From positions 310,001 to 374,000 of the forward strand of contig NZ_BQHR01000003.1 in the NCBI RefSeq assembly GCF_021601625.1: DNA of 64,000 bases. Reading direction: 5' to 3'. The stretch is from Pseudomonas paraglycinae. Lineage in GTDB: Bacteria > Pseudomonadota > Gammaproteobacteria > Pseudomonadales > Pseudomonadaceae. Positions 19,514 to 27,537 of the stretch are shown here, piece after piece. Position 1 is the stretch's first letter. Each line of letters begins with the position of its first letter. The translations under genes were made by a program, and so were the position numbers. A model generated the notes under the pieces. That model had not been told where the DNA came from. It did not search any database and saw only the letters and a program-made list of their open reading frames with translations.

Positions 19514-20479
19514 TCACTCGCTGAAACTCATTCCATGCTTTTCTTTGGTGGTCTTCACCGCCTCAAGCACCGCCAGCAAGCAATCATCACGATAGCGCTC
19601 CAGCGCCGAAATACTGTGCCGACCCAGTTGATCGCTGGTGCCATCCACCACATCGTCGATCAACTTGTCGGTCAGTTCCGGTGCCGGCAGGTATGTCCAT
19701 GGCAGTTGCAGCGCCGGGCCGAACTGCGACATGAAGTGGCGCATACCGGCATCGCCACCGGCCAGTGTGTAGGTCAAGAACGTACCCATGAACGACCAGC
19801 GCAGACCGGCGCCAAAGCGGATTGCATCGTCGATTTCACCGGTGGTCGCCACGCCGTCGTTGACCAGATGCAGCGCCTCGCGCCACAGCGCTTCGAGCAG
19901 GCGGTCGGCGATGAAGCCCGGCACTTCCTTGCGCACATGCAGCGGGCGCATGCCGAGGGATTCGTAGACTTTCATCGCCGCTTGAACCGCTTCCGGCGCG
20001 GTGTTCTTGCCGCCGACCACTTCCACCAGTGGCAGCAGGTAAACCGGGTTGAACGGGTGACCGACCACGCAGCGTTCCGGGTGGGTCGAGCTCTCGTAGA
20101 ATTCGCTCGGCAGCAGGCCGGAAGTGCTGGAACCGATCAATGCATTCGGCTTGGCCGCCGCGCTGATTTTGCTGTGCAGCTCCAGTTTCAGTTCGAGGCG
20201 TTCCGGGGCGCTTTCCTGGATGAAGTCCGCATCGCGCACGCATTCTTCAATGGTCGCGACAAAGCGCAGGCGATCCTGTGAAGCGCCCGGCGCCAGACCG
20301 TTTTTCTCCAGCGCACCCCAGGCGTTGGCCACGCGTTTGCGCAGCGCCGCTTCGGCACCCGGCGCCGGGTCCCAGGCCACCACGTCGAGGCCGTGGGCGA
20401 GGGAGCGGGCGACCCAGCCGCTGCCGATGACGCCGCTGCCCAGTGCTGCGAAGGTTTTGATTTCGGTGATAAAGCTCAT
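19514..20479 (-). CDS. cdhA: L-carnitine 3-dehydrogenase
   Basis: NAD-dependent dehydrogenase oxidising L-carnitine to 3-dehydrocarnitine. It has 321 residues with the 3-hydroxyacyl-CoA dehydrogenase fold. The Rossmann motif [17 protein letters not shown] is near the N-terminus and the catalytic-His segment is [17 protein letters not shown]. The C-terminal dimer domain is present ([20 protein letters not shown]). The ATG at 20479 has AGGA at good spacing; a GTG two codons upstream is an alternative. It is second after cdhC, 70 bases downstream of it. Confidence 0.94.
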   Translation of the reverse strand: MSFITEIKTFAALGSGVIGSGWVARSLAHGLDVVAWDPAPGAEAALRKRVANAWGALEKNGLAPGASQDRLRFVATIEECVRDADFIQESAPERLELKLELHSKISAAAKPNALIGSSTSGLLPSEFYESSTHPERCVVGHPFNPVYLLPLVEVVGGKNTAPEAVQAAMKVYESLGMRPLHVRKEVPGFIADRLLEALWREALHLVNDGVATTGEIDDAIRFGAGLRWSFMGTFLTYTLAGGDAGMRHFMSQFGPALQLPWTYLPAPELTDKLIDDVVDGTSDQLGRHSISALERYRDDCLLAVLEAVKTTKEKHGMSFSE

Positions 20480-20549
20480 GGTCACTTCCTGGAATGAGGC
20501 AAAAAAACGGTGGGCGTCAATGGCCCGCCCACCGGGGGAAAGGGTGATT

Positions 20550-21437
20550 TCAGCCGCGCTGGGTCAGGCCCATTTTCTTGCGACCTTCAGCCGGGGTCAG
20601 CACGCGGGCGCCGAGGCGGCTGAGGATCTCAGTGGCGCGTTCGACCAGTTGGCCGTTGGTCGCCAGCACGCCTTTGTCCAGCCACAGGTTGTCTTCCAGA
20701 CCGACTCGCACGTTGCCGCCGAGCAGCACCGCTTGCGCGGCCATCGGCATCTGCATCCGGCCGATGCCGAACCCGGCCCACACCGCATCGGCGGGCAGGT
20801 TGTCGACCATGGCTTTCATGGTGGTGGTGTCGGCCGGCGCGCCCCACGGGATGCCCAGGCACAGCTGGAACAGCGGATTGTCGAGCAGGCCTTCCTTGAT
20901 CATCTGTTTGGCGAACCACAGGTGGCCGGTGTCGAAAATCTCCAGCTCCGCCTTCACGCCCAGCTCGGTGATGCGTTTGGCGCCGGCGCGCAGTTGCGCC
21001 GGGGTGGAGACGTAAATGGTGTCGCCGTCGCCGAAGTTCAGGGTGCCGCAATCCAGGGTGCAGATTTCTGGCAGCAGTTCTTCGACGTGGGCGAGGCGGG
21101 TCAGCGGGCCGACCAGATCAGTGTTCGGGCCGAACTCCATCGGGTTCTCGCCCGGGCCGATTTCCAGGTCGCCACCCATGCCGGCGGTGAGGTTGACGAT
21201 GATGTCGACGTCGGCTTCGCGGATGCGCTCCATGACTTCGCGGTACAGCGCCACGTCACGGCTGAACTTGCCGGTCTGCGGGTCACGGACGTGGCAGTGC
21301 ACGACCGTGGCGCCGGCCTTGGCCGCTTCCACCGCAGCTGCGGCGATCTGTTTCGGGGTGACCGGCACGTGAGGGCTCTTGGCGGTCGTGTCGCCAGCAC
21401 CGGTGAGTGCGCAGGTGATGATGACGTCGTGGTTCAT
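20550..21437 (-). CDS. cdhC: 3-dehydrocarnitine:acetyl-CoA trimethylamine transferase (BKACE)
   Basis: A 295-residue beta-keto acid cleavage enzyme (formerly DUF849), a TIM barrel with zinc. The metal His pair is in [15 protein letters not shown] (about residues 46-48), and the acidic/glycine-rich end is [16 protein letters not shown]. It reacts dehydrocarnitine with acetyl-CoA to give betainyl-CoA and acetoacetate. It sits between caiX and cdhA in the carnitine operon. Confidence 0.94.
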   Translation of the reverse strand: MNHDVIITCALTGAGDTTAKSPHVPVTPKQIAAAAVEAAKAGATVVHCHVRDPQTGKFSRDVALYREVMERIREADVDIIVNLTAGMGGDLEIGPGENPMEFGPNTDLVGPLTRLAHVEELLPEICTLDCGTLNFGDGDTIYVSTPAQLRAGAKRITELGVKAELEIFDTGHLWFAKQMIKEGLLDNPLFQLCLGIPWGAPADTTTMKAMVDNLPADAVWAGFGIGRMQMPMAAQAVLLGGNVRVGLEDNLWLDKGVLATNGQLVERATEILSRLGARVLTPAEGRKKMGLTQRG

Positions 21438-21512
21438 GGTGCGTTTTCCTTCAGGCGTGATGGGTCTGTTCGCAGCCCGTGGCGGGCTGCGAAGTGGTTC
21501 GTTCGTTGCGGT

Positions 21513-22457
21513 TTATTTGCTGGTGAGCTGGAGGTTTTCAGCCGCCGGTTTGCCATCGAAGGTGGTGACGCCTTCGAGCCAGCGCTGTTTGTCCTGCGGG
21601 TGATCCTTGAGCCATTGCTTGGCCGATTCGAAAGCGTCCTTGTGATCGAGCAGCGGCTGCATCATCCGGCTCTCGTCTTCGGCGGTGAACGTCAGGTTGC
21701 TCAGCAGGCGACTGACGTTCGGGCATTGTTCGGCGTATTTCGGCGCGGTCACGGTCCATACGGTGGCCATACCTTCATTCGGGCCGAGGGCGTCGTCGCT
21801 GCCGGTCAGATAAGTCATCTGCACGTTGACGTTCATCGGGTGCGGTGCCCAGCCGAAGAACACCACGGCTTCCTTGCGGCGCACTGCGCGATCGACGGCG
21901 GCGAGCATGCCGGCCTCGCTGGATTCCACGAGCTGGAACTTGCCGAGGCCAAACTGGTTCTTGGCGATCATTGCCTTGATCTGGGTGTTGGCGCCCGAGC
22001 CTGGCTCGATGCCGTAGATCTTGCCGCCCAGTTCTTTCTCGAACTTGGCGATGTCGGCGAAGGTTTTCAGGCCCTTGTCCGCCAGGTAGGTCGGCACGGC
22101 GAGAGTGGCGCGGGCGTCCTTGAGGCTTGGCGCTTCAAGCACCTTGACCTGATTGGCGTCGACGAACGGGGTGATGGTCTGGGTCATCAGCGGGTTCCAG
22201 TAGCCGAGGAACAGATCCAGGCGCTGGTCGCGTATACCGGCGAAGACGATTTGCTGAGAGGCGCTGGTCTGTTTGGTGCTGTAGCCGAGGCCGTCGAGCA
22301 GAACCTGGGCCATGGCACTGGTGGCGATCACGTCGGTCCAGTTCACCACGCCCATGCGCACGTTCTGACACGATGCGGAATCGGCCGCCATGACACTGGC
22401 GCTTAAAAACGCGGTACCGCTGAGTGCGAGAACACAGCTGCTGATCAGTCGTTTCAT
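21513..22457 (-). CDS. caiX: Carnitine-binding periplasmic protein
   Basis: A 314-residue OpuAC-type binding protein with signal peptide MKRLISSCVLALSGTAFLSA, cleaved about residue 25 (VMA-AD). Aromatic cage segments are MGVVNWTDVIATS, FLGYWNPLM and FFGWAPHPMN, much as in CbcX. No ATPase or permease lies beside it, so it is expected to hand carnitine to the shared CbcVW core. It is first in the carnitine operon and divergent from cdhR. Confidence 0.93.
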   Translation of the reverse strand: MKRLISSCVLALSGTAFLSASVMAADSASCQNVRMGVVNWTDVIATSAMAQVLLDGLGYSTKQTSASQQIVFAGIRDQRLDLFLGYWNPLMTQTITPFVDANQVKVLEAPSLKDARATLAVPTYLADKGLKTFADIAKFEKELGGKIYGIEPGSGANTQIKAMIAKNQFGLGKFQLVESSEAGMLAAVDRAVRRKEAVVFFGWAPHPMNVNVQMTYLTGSDDALGPNEGMATVWTVTAPKYAEQCPNVSRLLSNLTFTAEDESRMMQPLLDHKDAFESAKQWLKDHPQDKQRWLEGVTTFDGKPAAENLQLTSK

Positions 22458-22546
22458 GTCGGGTTCCTCGGCAGGTCGTTATTGTGGGTTCCGGCATCTG
22501 TCGTGCCGGTGATGCTCAAATTACGCAGCAATGCCCCCGCAAAAAC

Positions 22547-22587
22547 GCACAGCGGCGACCAGCTCTTGCACTGCAGCGACCTGTGCT
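22547..22587. promoter_or_regulatory. Candidate CdhR operator: 21-bp direct repeat
   Basis: GCAC-N4-GCGACC at 22547-22560 recurs as GCAC-N4-GCGACC at 22568-22581, each followed by CTCTT. The pitch is 21 bp, as for tandem AraC-type half-sites. It lies between divergent caiX and cdhR, 90 bases from the caiX start. Assignment to CdhR is by position. Confidence 0.6.
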
Positions 22588-22650
22588 CTTGAATGCCGCC
22601 GACAACTGGCGTATCAACGTTGCACGCTACCCGCTGACCGAGTGCGCGCC

Positions 22651-23595
22651 ATGTCCCAGGATTTCTACTTTCTGTTGATGCCGGGTTTTTCCGCCATCGG
22701 TTTCATCTCGGCAATCGAACCGCTGCGGGTGGCCAACCGCTTTCGCGGCGAGCTGTACCGCTGGCACGTCTTGAGCGCCGATGGCGGGGCGGTGCTGGCG
22801 AGCAACGGGATGTCGGTCAACGCCGATGCCGCGCTGGAGCCGCTGAAGAAAGGGGCGACGCTGCTGGTGGTCGCCGGTTTCGAACCGTTGAAATTCGCCA
22901 CACCGGCGCTGGAGCACTGGCTGCGACGGCTGGACAACGAAGGCGTGACCCTCGGCGCCATCGACACCGGCAGCTTCGTCCTCGCCGAAGCGGGCCTGCT
23001 CGATGGTCATCGCTTGACCCTGCACTGGGAAGCCATCGACGCCTTCAAGGAATCTTATCCACAGCTCAGCGTCACCCAGGAGCTGTTCGAGATCGACCGT
23101 CGGCGCATCACTTCTGCCGGCGGTACCGCGTCCATCGACCTGATGCTCGACCTGATCGCCCAGGCCCACGGCCCGCAACTGGCGATCCAGGTCAGCGAGC
23201 AGTTTGTATTGGGGCGGATTCGTCCGCGCAAGGACCACCAGCGCATGGAGGTCGCCACGCGCTACGGCATCAGCAACAAGAAGCTGGTGCATGTGATTGG
23301 CGAGATGGAGCAGCACAGCGAACCTCCGCTGACCACTCTGGAACTGGCGGAATCGATCAAGGTGACGCGTCGGCAACTGGAGCGCCTGTTTCGCCTGCAC
23401 CTGAACGACACGCCGAGCAATTTCTATCTGCGCTTGAGACTGGAAAAGGCCCGACAGCTGTTGCGCCAGACCGACATGAGCGTGCTGGAAGTCAGCATCG
23501 CCTGCGGGTTTGAATCACCGTCGTATTTCACCCGCAGCTACCGGGCGAAGTTTGCCCGGTGTCCGCGGGAGGATCGGCGACGGGAGGCCGTTTGA
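22651..23595 (+). CDS. cdhR: AraC/GlxA-family carnitine-responsive regulator
   Basis: A 314-residue paralogue of GbdR with a DJ-1/PfpI-like N-terminal domain and two C-terminal AraC HTHs (ELAESIKVTRRQLERLFRLH and VLEVSIACGFESPSYFTRSY). In P. aeruginosa CdhR activates the carnitine operon on sensing carnitine. The start MSQDFYFLLMPGF aligns with the family; the longer frame upstream would read through the operator region. The Shine-Dalgarno is weak. Confidence 0.92.
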   Translation: MSQDFYFLLMPGFSAIGFISAIEPLRVANRFRGELYRWHVLSADGGAVLASNGMSVNADAALEPLKKGATLLVVAGFEPLKFATPALEHWLRRLDNEGVTLGAIDTGSFVLAEAGLLDGHRLTLHWEAIDAFKESYPQLSVTQELFEIDRRRITSAGGTASIDLMLDLIAQAHGPQLAIQVSEQFVLGRIRPRKDHQRMEVATRYGISNKKLVHVIGEMEQHSEPPLTTLELAESIKVTRRQLERLFRLHLNDTPSNFYLRLRLEKARQLLRQTDMSVLEVSIACGFESPSYFTRSYRAKFARCPREDRRREAV

Positions 23596-23612
23596 CGGGC
23601 GATTATAGTTAA

Positions 23613-23630
23613 TTATACTTTGAGGTATAA
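23613..23630. promoter_or_regulatory. AT-rich dyad upstream of the ATPase gene
   Basis: TTATAC-N6-GTATAA is a perfect 6+6 dyad inside an AT-rich stretch (23601-23640) 34 bases upstream of the ATPase start. It looks like an operator for a small HTH (Xre-type) repressor, but no such gene is adjacent. Confidence 0.5.
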
Positions 23631-23663
23631 ATTACAGTCGTTTGAATAATTGAGTGTAAAACC

Positions 23664-24836
23664 ATGTCCAGAAACAACGGCTTCGTCTTCCGCCGACCCG
23701 CTTTGGCCCGCAGCGTTGCCGATGGTCTGGTGGGTGCGGGTCTGCAGGATTTCACCTCCGGTCTTTTTCTGGCAGCGCCGCGTCGCACCGGCAAAAGTAC
23801 CTTTCTGCGCGAGGACCTGATCCCGGAATGCCTGGCCCGAGGCTGGCTGACGGTTTACGTCGACCTGTGGGCCGACAAGGAAAAAGACCCTGCTGACTTG
23901 ATCGCCAGTGCCATTGCAGGTGCGTTGGTCCCCTTTGAAAAGGGCATCCGCAAACTGGCGAAGAATATCGGCATCGAAAAACTCAGCTTTCTGCGCACCT
24001 TGTCCTGGGATTTCACCAAGCCGCAACTGCCGGCCGGCGCGACCCTGACGCAAGCGCTGGAACTGCTCCACAGCGCCGCGGAAAAATCGGTAGTGCTGGT
24101 GATCGACGAGGCCCAGCACGCACTCACCACCGCAGCGGGCATCAACGCGATGTTTGCCCTGAAGGCTGCGCGGGATCAGCTCAACCAGGGACGTGAAGGC
24201 GAGGGCAGCGGTTTGCACCTGGTGTTCACCGGTTCCAATCGCGACAAACTCGCCCATCTGGTGCTGGGCAAGAGCCAACCGTTTTTCGGCTCGAGCATCA
24301 CGCCCTTTCCGCTGCTGGGAAAAGAGTTCACTCAAGCGTACACCTTGCACCTCAACGCCCATCTGGCCGAGACCAACCAGTTCAGTGCGGCCGATATCGA
24401 TGACGCCTTTGAATTGGTGGGGCGACGCCCGGAAATGTTGCGCACCATCATCGGCGAAGTCGCGCTGGAGTTGGGCGAGGCCAGCAATCTGGGGCAGTTG
24501 CTGCAAAGCCGTGCCGAATTGTTGCGCGCAGGCGTGTGGACCGAGTTCGAAAGCGCCTGGAACGCTCTGACCATCCCTCAGCGCGCCGTGCTGGAGGTGA
24601 TGGTGGAGCGCTCACAGAACAACGAGCCATTCGCGCCGTTCACAGACAGCACGCTCACGGCCGTCAGCAAGGCACTGGAAAACCTGGGCAGCGACGTGGT
24701 GCCGGGCACCCAGACCATTCAGGCCTGCATCGATGCCCTGCGCGACAAGGAGCTGGTGTGGAAGTCGAGCCGTGGGGGCTATGCGCTGGAGGATAAGTCC
24801 TTCGGTGATTGGCTGAGCGCACGTAAAGCGCGCTAG
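23664..24836 (+). CDS. P-loop ATPase of AAA type, function unknown
   Basis: A 390-residue soluble protein with Walker A APRRTGKST (about residues 38-46) and Walker B VVLVIDEAQHA (about 144-154). A sensor-like VFTGSNRDKL (about 190) and a C-terminal winged-helix-like part (after about 290: TIPQRAVLEVMVERS, then IQACIDALRDKELVWKSSRGGYALED) follow. This domain order resembles archaeal-type ATPases (AAA plus winged helix, STAND relatives). The stop codon abuts the stop of the converging gene with no base between (TAG then CTA). It is not part of the carnitine pathway. Confidence 0.8.
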   Translation: MSRNNGFVFRRPALARSVADGLVGAGLQDFTSGLFLAAPRRTGKSTFLREDLIPECLARGWLTVYVDLWADKEKDPADLIASAIAGALVPFEKGIRKLAKNIGIEKLSFLRTLSWDFTKPQLPAGATLTQALELLHSAAEKSVVLVIDEAQHALTTAAGINAMFALKAARDQLNQGREGEGSGLHLVFTGSNRDKLAHLVLGKSQPFFGSSITPFPLLGKEFTQAYTLHLNAHLAETNQFSAADIDDAFELVGRRPEMLRTIIGEVALELGEASNLGQLLQSRAELLRAGVWTEFESAWNALTIPQRAVLEVMVERSQNNEPFAPFTDSTLTAVSKALENLGSDVVPGTQTIQACIDALRDKELVWKSSRGGYALEDKSFGDWLSARKAR

Positions 24837-25253
24837 CTACTTCTTCACCAATGCCGAGCACGCTGCCTTGTAGGCTTCATGCTGATACTTGTTCAGCGTC
24901 CCCGGCAGCTCGAAATTGTGCTTCTTGGCCTGGGCATTGATCGTCTGCGGCGACAGCAGCGTCACCTCGCAACCGTCCAGCAACTGAAACACGCCCTCGA
25001 TCTTGAACGTGGTCGGCCCACCGGCAAACTCGCCCTTCTTGCCGCGCTTCTTGATCGCGATGCGATCAATCGAGTTCTCGCGCACGAACGATGCGACCTG
25101 CGCGGCGAACAGTTTGACGTTGGCCGCCTCGTCGTCATCGTCCAGGGCGATTTTCTTGGTGTTCAACGCGACATGGCTCAGCACCGAACCGTCGAGGGAC
25201 GCCACGGCGATGATCGCTTCACTGCCTTTGATTTCGATACCGCAGATGTTCAT
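24837..25253 (-). CDS. DUF3010-family protein
   Basis: A 138-residue protein (MNICGIEIKGSEAIIAVASL) whose start resembles the first strand of RNase H/RuvC-like folds. I recognise the DUF3010 pattern (KKRGKKGEFAGGPTTFKIEGV, about residues 68-88). No function is established. It converges on the ATPase gene, and it is followed upstream by the LprI-like gene on the same strand (47-base gap). Confidence 0.75.
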   Translation of the reverse strand: MNICGIEIKGSEAIIAVASLDGSVLSHVALNTKKIALDDDDEAANVKLFAAQVASFVRENSIDRIAIKKRGKKGEFAGGPTTFKIEGVFQLLDGCEVTLLSPQTINAQAKKHNFELPGTLNKYQHEAYKAACSALVKK

Positions 25254-25300
25254 GTAAATCCCTTGATTGGCTGAAGAGGTGCAGCTTACAGCTCAAGCCC

Positions 25301-25702
25301 TCACTCCTGTCCTATCGACTCCAAAAACTCCGACCGCTCGTCACTCATACGCGCCACGCAGTCATTCTGCGCAATCTTGAACGCCTTGCTGCCGTCCGTC
25401 GCCGGGAAGGCTTCGACGGCGCAGTCCGCATCGCGGGTTTTCAGCCATTGTTGCTGGGCGGCCTTGAGTTTGGCGGTGATGTCGGCCAGTTGCGCCGGGT
25501 TCTTGCCGTAGGTGGTCTGCATGCGCTCGTTCAGGCTGGCGTAGTTGTCCTTGAGCAGGTCTTCGGCGGTGGTGCGGCTGTAGGTCGAGCATTCCAGGGT
25601 CTGGATGTCGTTTTCCACCGCGTCGCACGGGTTGTTGTCGGACTCTTCGGCGGCGTGTACGCCGGTCGCAATCAGGGCCAGGGCCAGGAAGATCGATTTC
25701 AT
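25301..25702 (-). CDS. LprI/DUF1311-family secreted protein
   Basis: A 133-residue protein with signal peptide MKSIFLALALIATGVHA. The mature part has paired cysteines (NPCDAVEN, LECSTYSR, DADCAVEA, NDCVARMS) and the LprI-type lysozyme-inhibitor pattern of small helices. It is probably periplasmic; no lipobox Cys follows the signal, so it is not a lipoprotein. The start is set by the signal peptide. A role as a lysozyme inhibitor is only by family. Confidence 0.75.
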   Translation of the reverse strand: MKSIFLALALIATGVHAAEESDNNPCDAVENDIQTLECSTYSRTTAEDLLKDNYASLNERMQTTYGKNPAQLADITAKLKAAQQQWLKTRDADCAVEAFPATDGSKAFKIAQNDCVARMSDERSEFLESIGQE

Positions 25703-25806
25703 TGATGTCGCCGCTCTAATCCAGTGGTGTTTCCGGGATGCGGCAGATTCTGGCTCAAGCTCGCGGGCTTGAACAGGTGGCCGGTCGGACCGGTTGGCGA
25801 CCCTTT

Positions 25807-25872
25807 GTCGCGGATTGACGCTTTCGGCAATTCCCCTGTCGTTTTTGCACCCGGCTGGTCGCGCACCGAGGC
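25807..25872. promoter_or_regulatory. Possible GbdR half-sites upstream of the dgc operon
   Basis: GTCGCGGATTGA at 25807, GTCGTTTTTGCA at 25838 and GTCGCGCACCGA at 25858; the last two have a 20-bp pitch. They resemble the GTCG pairs at 13798 and 43166. GTCG is common in this genome, so this is weak. Confidence 0.35.
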
Positions 25873-25936
25873 ATATGCTGGCCCCAAAGCGCCGGCAGAC
25901 GATTCGGCGCATGAATCGCCAATAAGGGGACGCCTG

Positions 25937-26914
25937 ATGAGCCCAGCCGAATTACACGCCGACAGCATCGTTATCGACGGTCTGATCATTGCCAAATGGA
26001 ACCGCGAGCTGTTCGAAGACATGCGCAAGGGCGGTCTGACGGCGGCCAACTGCACCGTGTCGGTGTGGGAGGGCTTTCAGGCCACGGTCAACAACATCGC
26101 CGCCAGCCAGAAACTTATTCGTGAAAACAGCGACCTGGTGATCCCCGTCCGCACCACCGCCGACATCCGCAAGGCCAAGGAGCAGGGCAAGACCGGCATC
26201 CTCTTCGGCTTCCAGAATGCCCATGCGTTCGAAGACCAGATCGGCTATGTCGAGGTGTTCAAGCAGCTCGGCGTCGGCATCGTGCAGATGTGCTACAACA
26301 CCCAGAACCTGGTGGGTACCGGTTGCTACGAACGTGACGGTGGCCTGTCGGGCTTCGGTCGCGAAATCGTCGCCGAGATGAACCGTGTCGGCGTCATGTG
26401 CGACCTGTCCCACGTCGGCTCCAAGACTTCCGAGGAAGTCATCCTCGAATCGAAAAAACCGGTCTGCTATTCCCACTGTCTGCCGTCGGGGCTGAAAGAG
26501 CACCCGCGCAACAAGTCCGATGAAGAGCTCAAGTTTATTGCTGACCACGGCGGTTTCGTCGGCGTGACCATGTTCGCGCCGTTCCTGGCCAAGGGCATCG
26601 ATTCGACCATCGACGACTACGCCGAAGCCATCGAATACACCATGAACATCGTCGGTGAAGACGCCATCGGCATCGGCACCGACTTCACCCAGGGTCACGG
26701 TCAGGACTTCTTCGAATACCTGACCCACGACAAGGGCTACGCCCGCCGTCTGACCAACTTCGGCAAGATCATCAACCCGCTGGGCATCCGCACCGTCGGC
26801 GAGTTCCCGAACCTGACCGAAACCCTGCTCAAGCGCGGCCACTCCGAGCGCGTGGTACGCAAGATCATGGGTGAAAACTGGGTCAACGTCCTCAAGGATG
26901 TCTGGGGCGAGTAA
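25937..26914 (+). CDS. Membrane-dipeptidase-like (M19) protein of the dimethylglycine operon
   Basis: A 325-residue TIM-barrel protein of the renal dipeptidase family. Later motifs are present (CDLSHVGSKTSEEV, YSHCLPSGLKEH, GIGTDFTQGHGQDF). The N-terminal metal HxD of classical members (DGHNDLP-type) is replaced by DGLIIAKWNREL, so true peptidase activity is doubtful. The start is at the ATG after AAGGGGA. It corresponds by order to PA5396. It is first gene of the set with the V4R protein, dgcA, dgcB and ETF genes; a 77-base spacer with a GC hairpin (26937-26959) follows. Confidence 0.88.
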   Translation: MSPAELHADSIVIDGLIIAKWNRELFEDMRKGGLTAANCTVSVWEGFQATVNNIAASQKLIRENSDLVIPVRTTADIRKAKEQGKTGILFGFQNAHAFEDQIGYVEVFKQLGVGIVQMCYNTQNLVGTGCYERDGGLSGFGREIVAEMNRVGVMCDLSHVGSKTSEEVILESKKPVCYSHCLPSGLKEHPRNKSDEELKFIADHGGFVGVTMFAPFLAKGIDSTIDDYAEAIEYTMNIVGEDAIGIGTDFTQGHGQDFFEYLTHDKGYARRLTNFGKIINPLGIRTVGEFPNLTETLLKRGHSERVVRKIMGENWVNVLKDVWGE

Positions 26915-26991
26915 GCCGCCGCTTCCCGAATACTTCCCCCCGGCCGTCCGCGCCGGGGGCAACACCAAAATTTTTCTGGAGTTAAGTTTCC

Positions 26992-27522
26992 ATGGCCAAG
27001 ATCGCCCCGCAATTGCCAATCGAAGTCGACAGCGAGACCGGTGTCTGGACCTCCGACGCCCTGCCGATGCTGTACGTGCCACGGCATTTCTTCGTCAACA
27101 ACCACATGGGCATCGAGGAAGTACTGGGCGCTGACGCCTATGCCGAAATCCTCTACAAGGCCGGCTACAAATCCGCCTGGCACTGGTGTGAAAAAGAAGC
27201 CGAGTGCCACGGCCTGGAAGGCGTCGCGGTGTTCGAGCACTACATGAAGCGCCTGTCGCAGCGCGGCTGGGGCCTGTTCAAGATCCAGGACATCGACCTC
27301 GACAAAGGCACCGCCAGCGTCAAGCTCGAACACTCGGCGTTCGTCTACGTCTACGGCAAGGTCGGGCGCAAGGTCGACTACATGTTCACCGGCTGGTTTG
27401 CCGGTGCCATGGACCAGATCCTCGCCGCTCGCGGCAGCAAGATCCGCACCGTGGCCGAGCAGGTCTACGGTGGCTCCGAAGAAGGCCACGACGACGGCCT
27501 GTTCACCGTCAAGCCGTTGTAA
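26992..27522 (+). CDS. V4R/DUF5943-domain protein of the dgc operon
   Basis: A 176-residue protein resembling the 4-vinyl-reductase (V4R) small-molecule-binding fold. The C-terminal region has FTGWFAGAMDQILAARG and AEQVYGGSEEGHDDGLF, the latter with the Cys usually found in V4R metal sites missing. By position it equals PA5397. It lies 15 bases before dgcA. Role unknown; a chaperone or cofactor-binding helper for DgcAB is a guess. Confidence 0.8.
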   Translation: MAKIAPQLPIEVDSETGVWTSDALPMLYVPRHFFVNNHMGIEEVLGADAYAEILYKAGYKSAWHWCEKEAECHGLEGVAVFEHYMKRLSQRGWGLFKIQDIDLDKGTASVKLEHSAFVYVYGKVGRKVDYMFTGWFAGAMDQILAARGSKIRTVAEQVYGGSEEGHDDGLFTVKPL

Positions 27523-27537
27523 GTCGAGGAACCCGCC

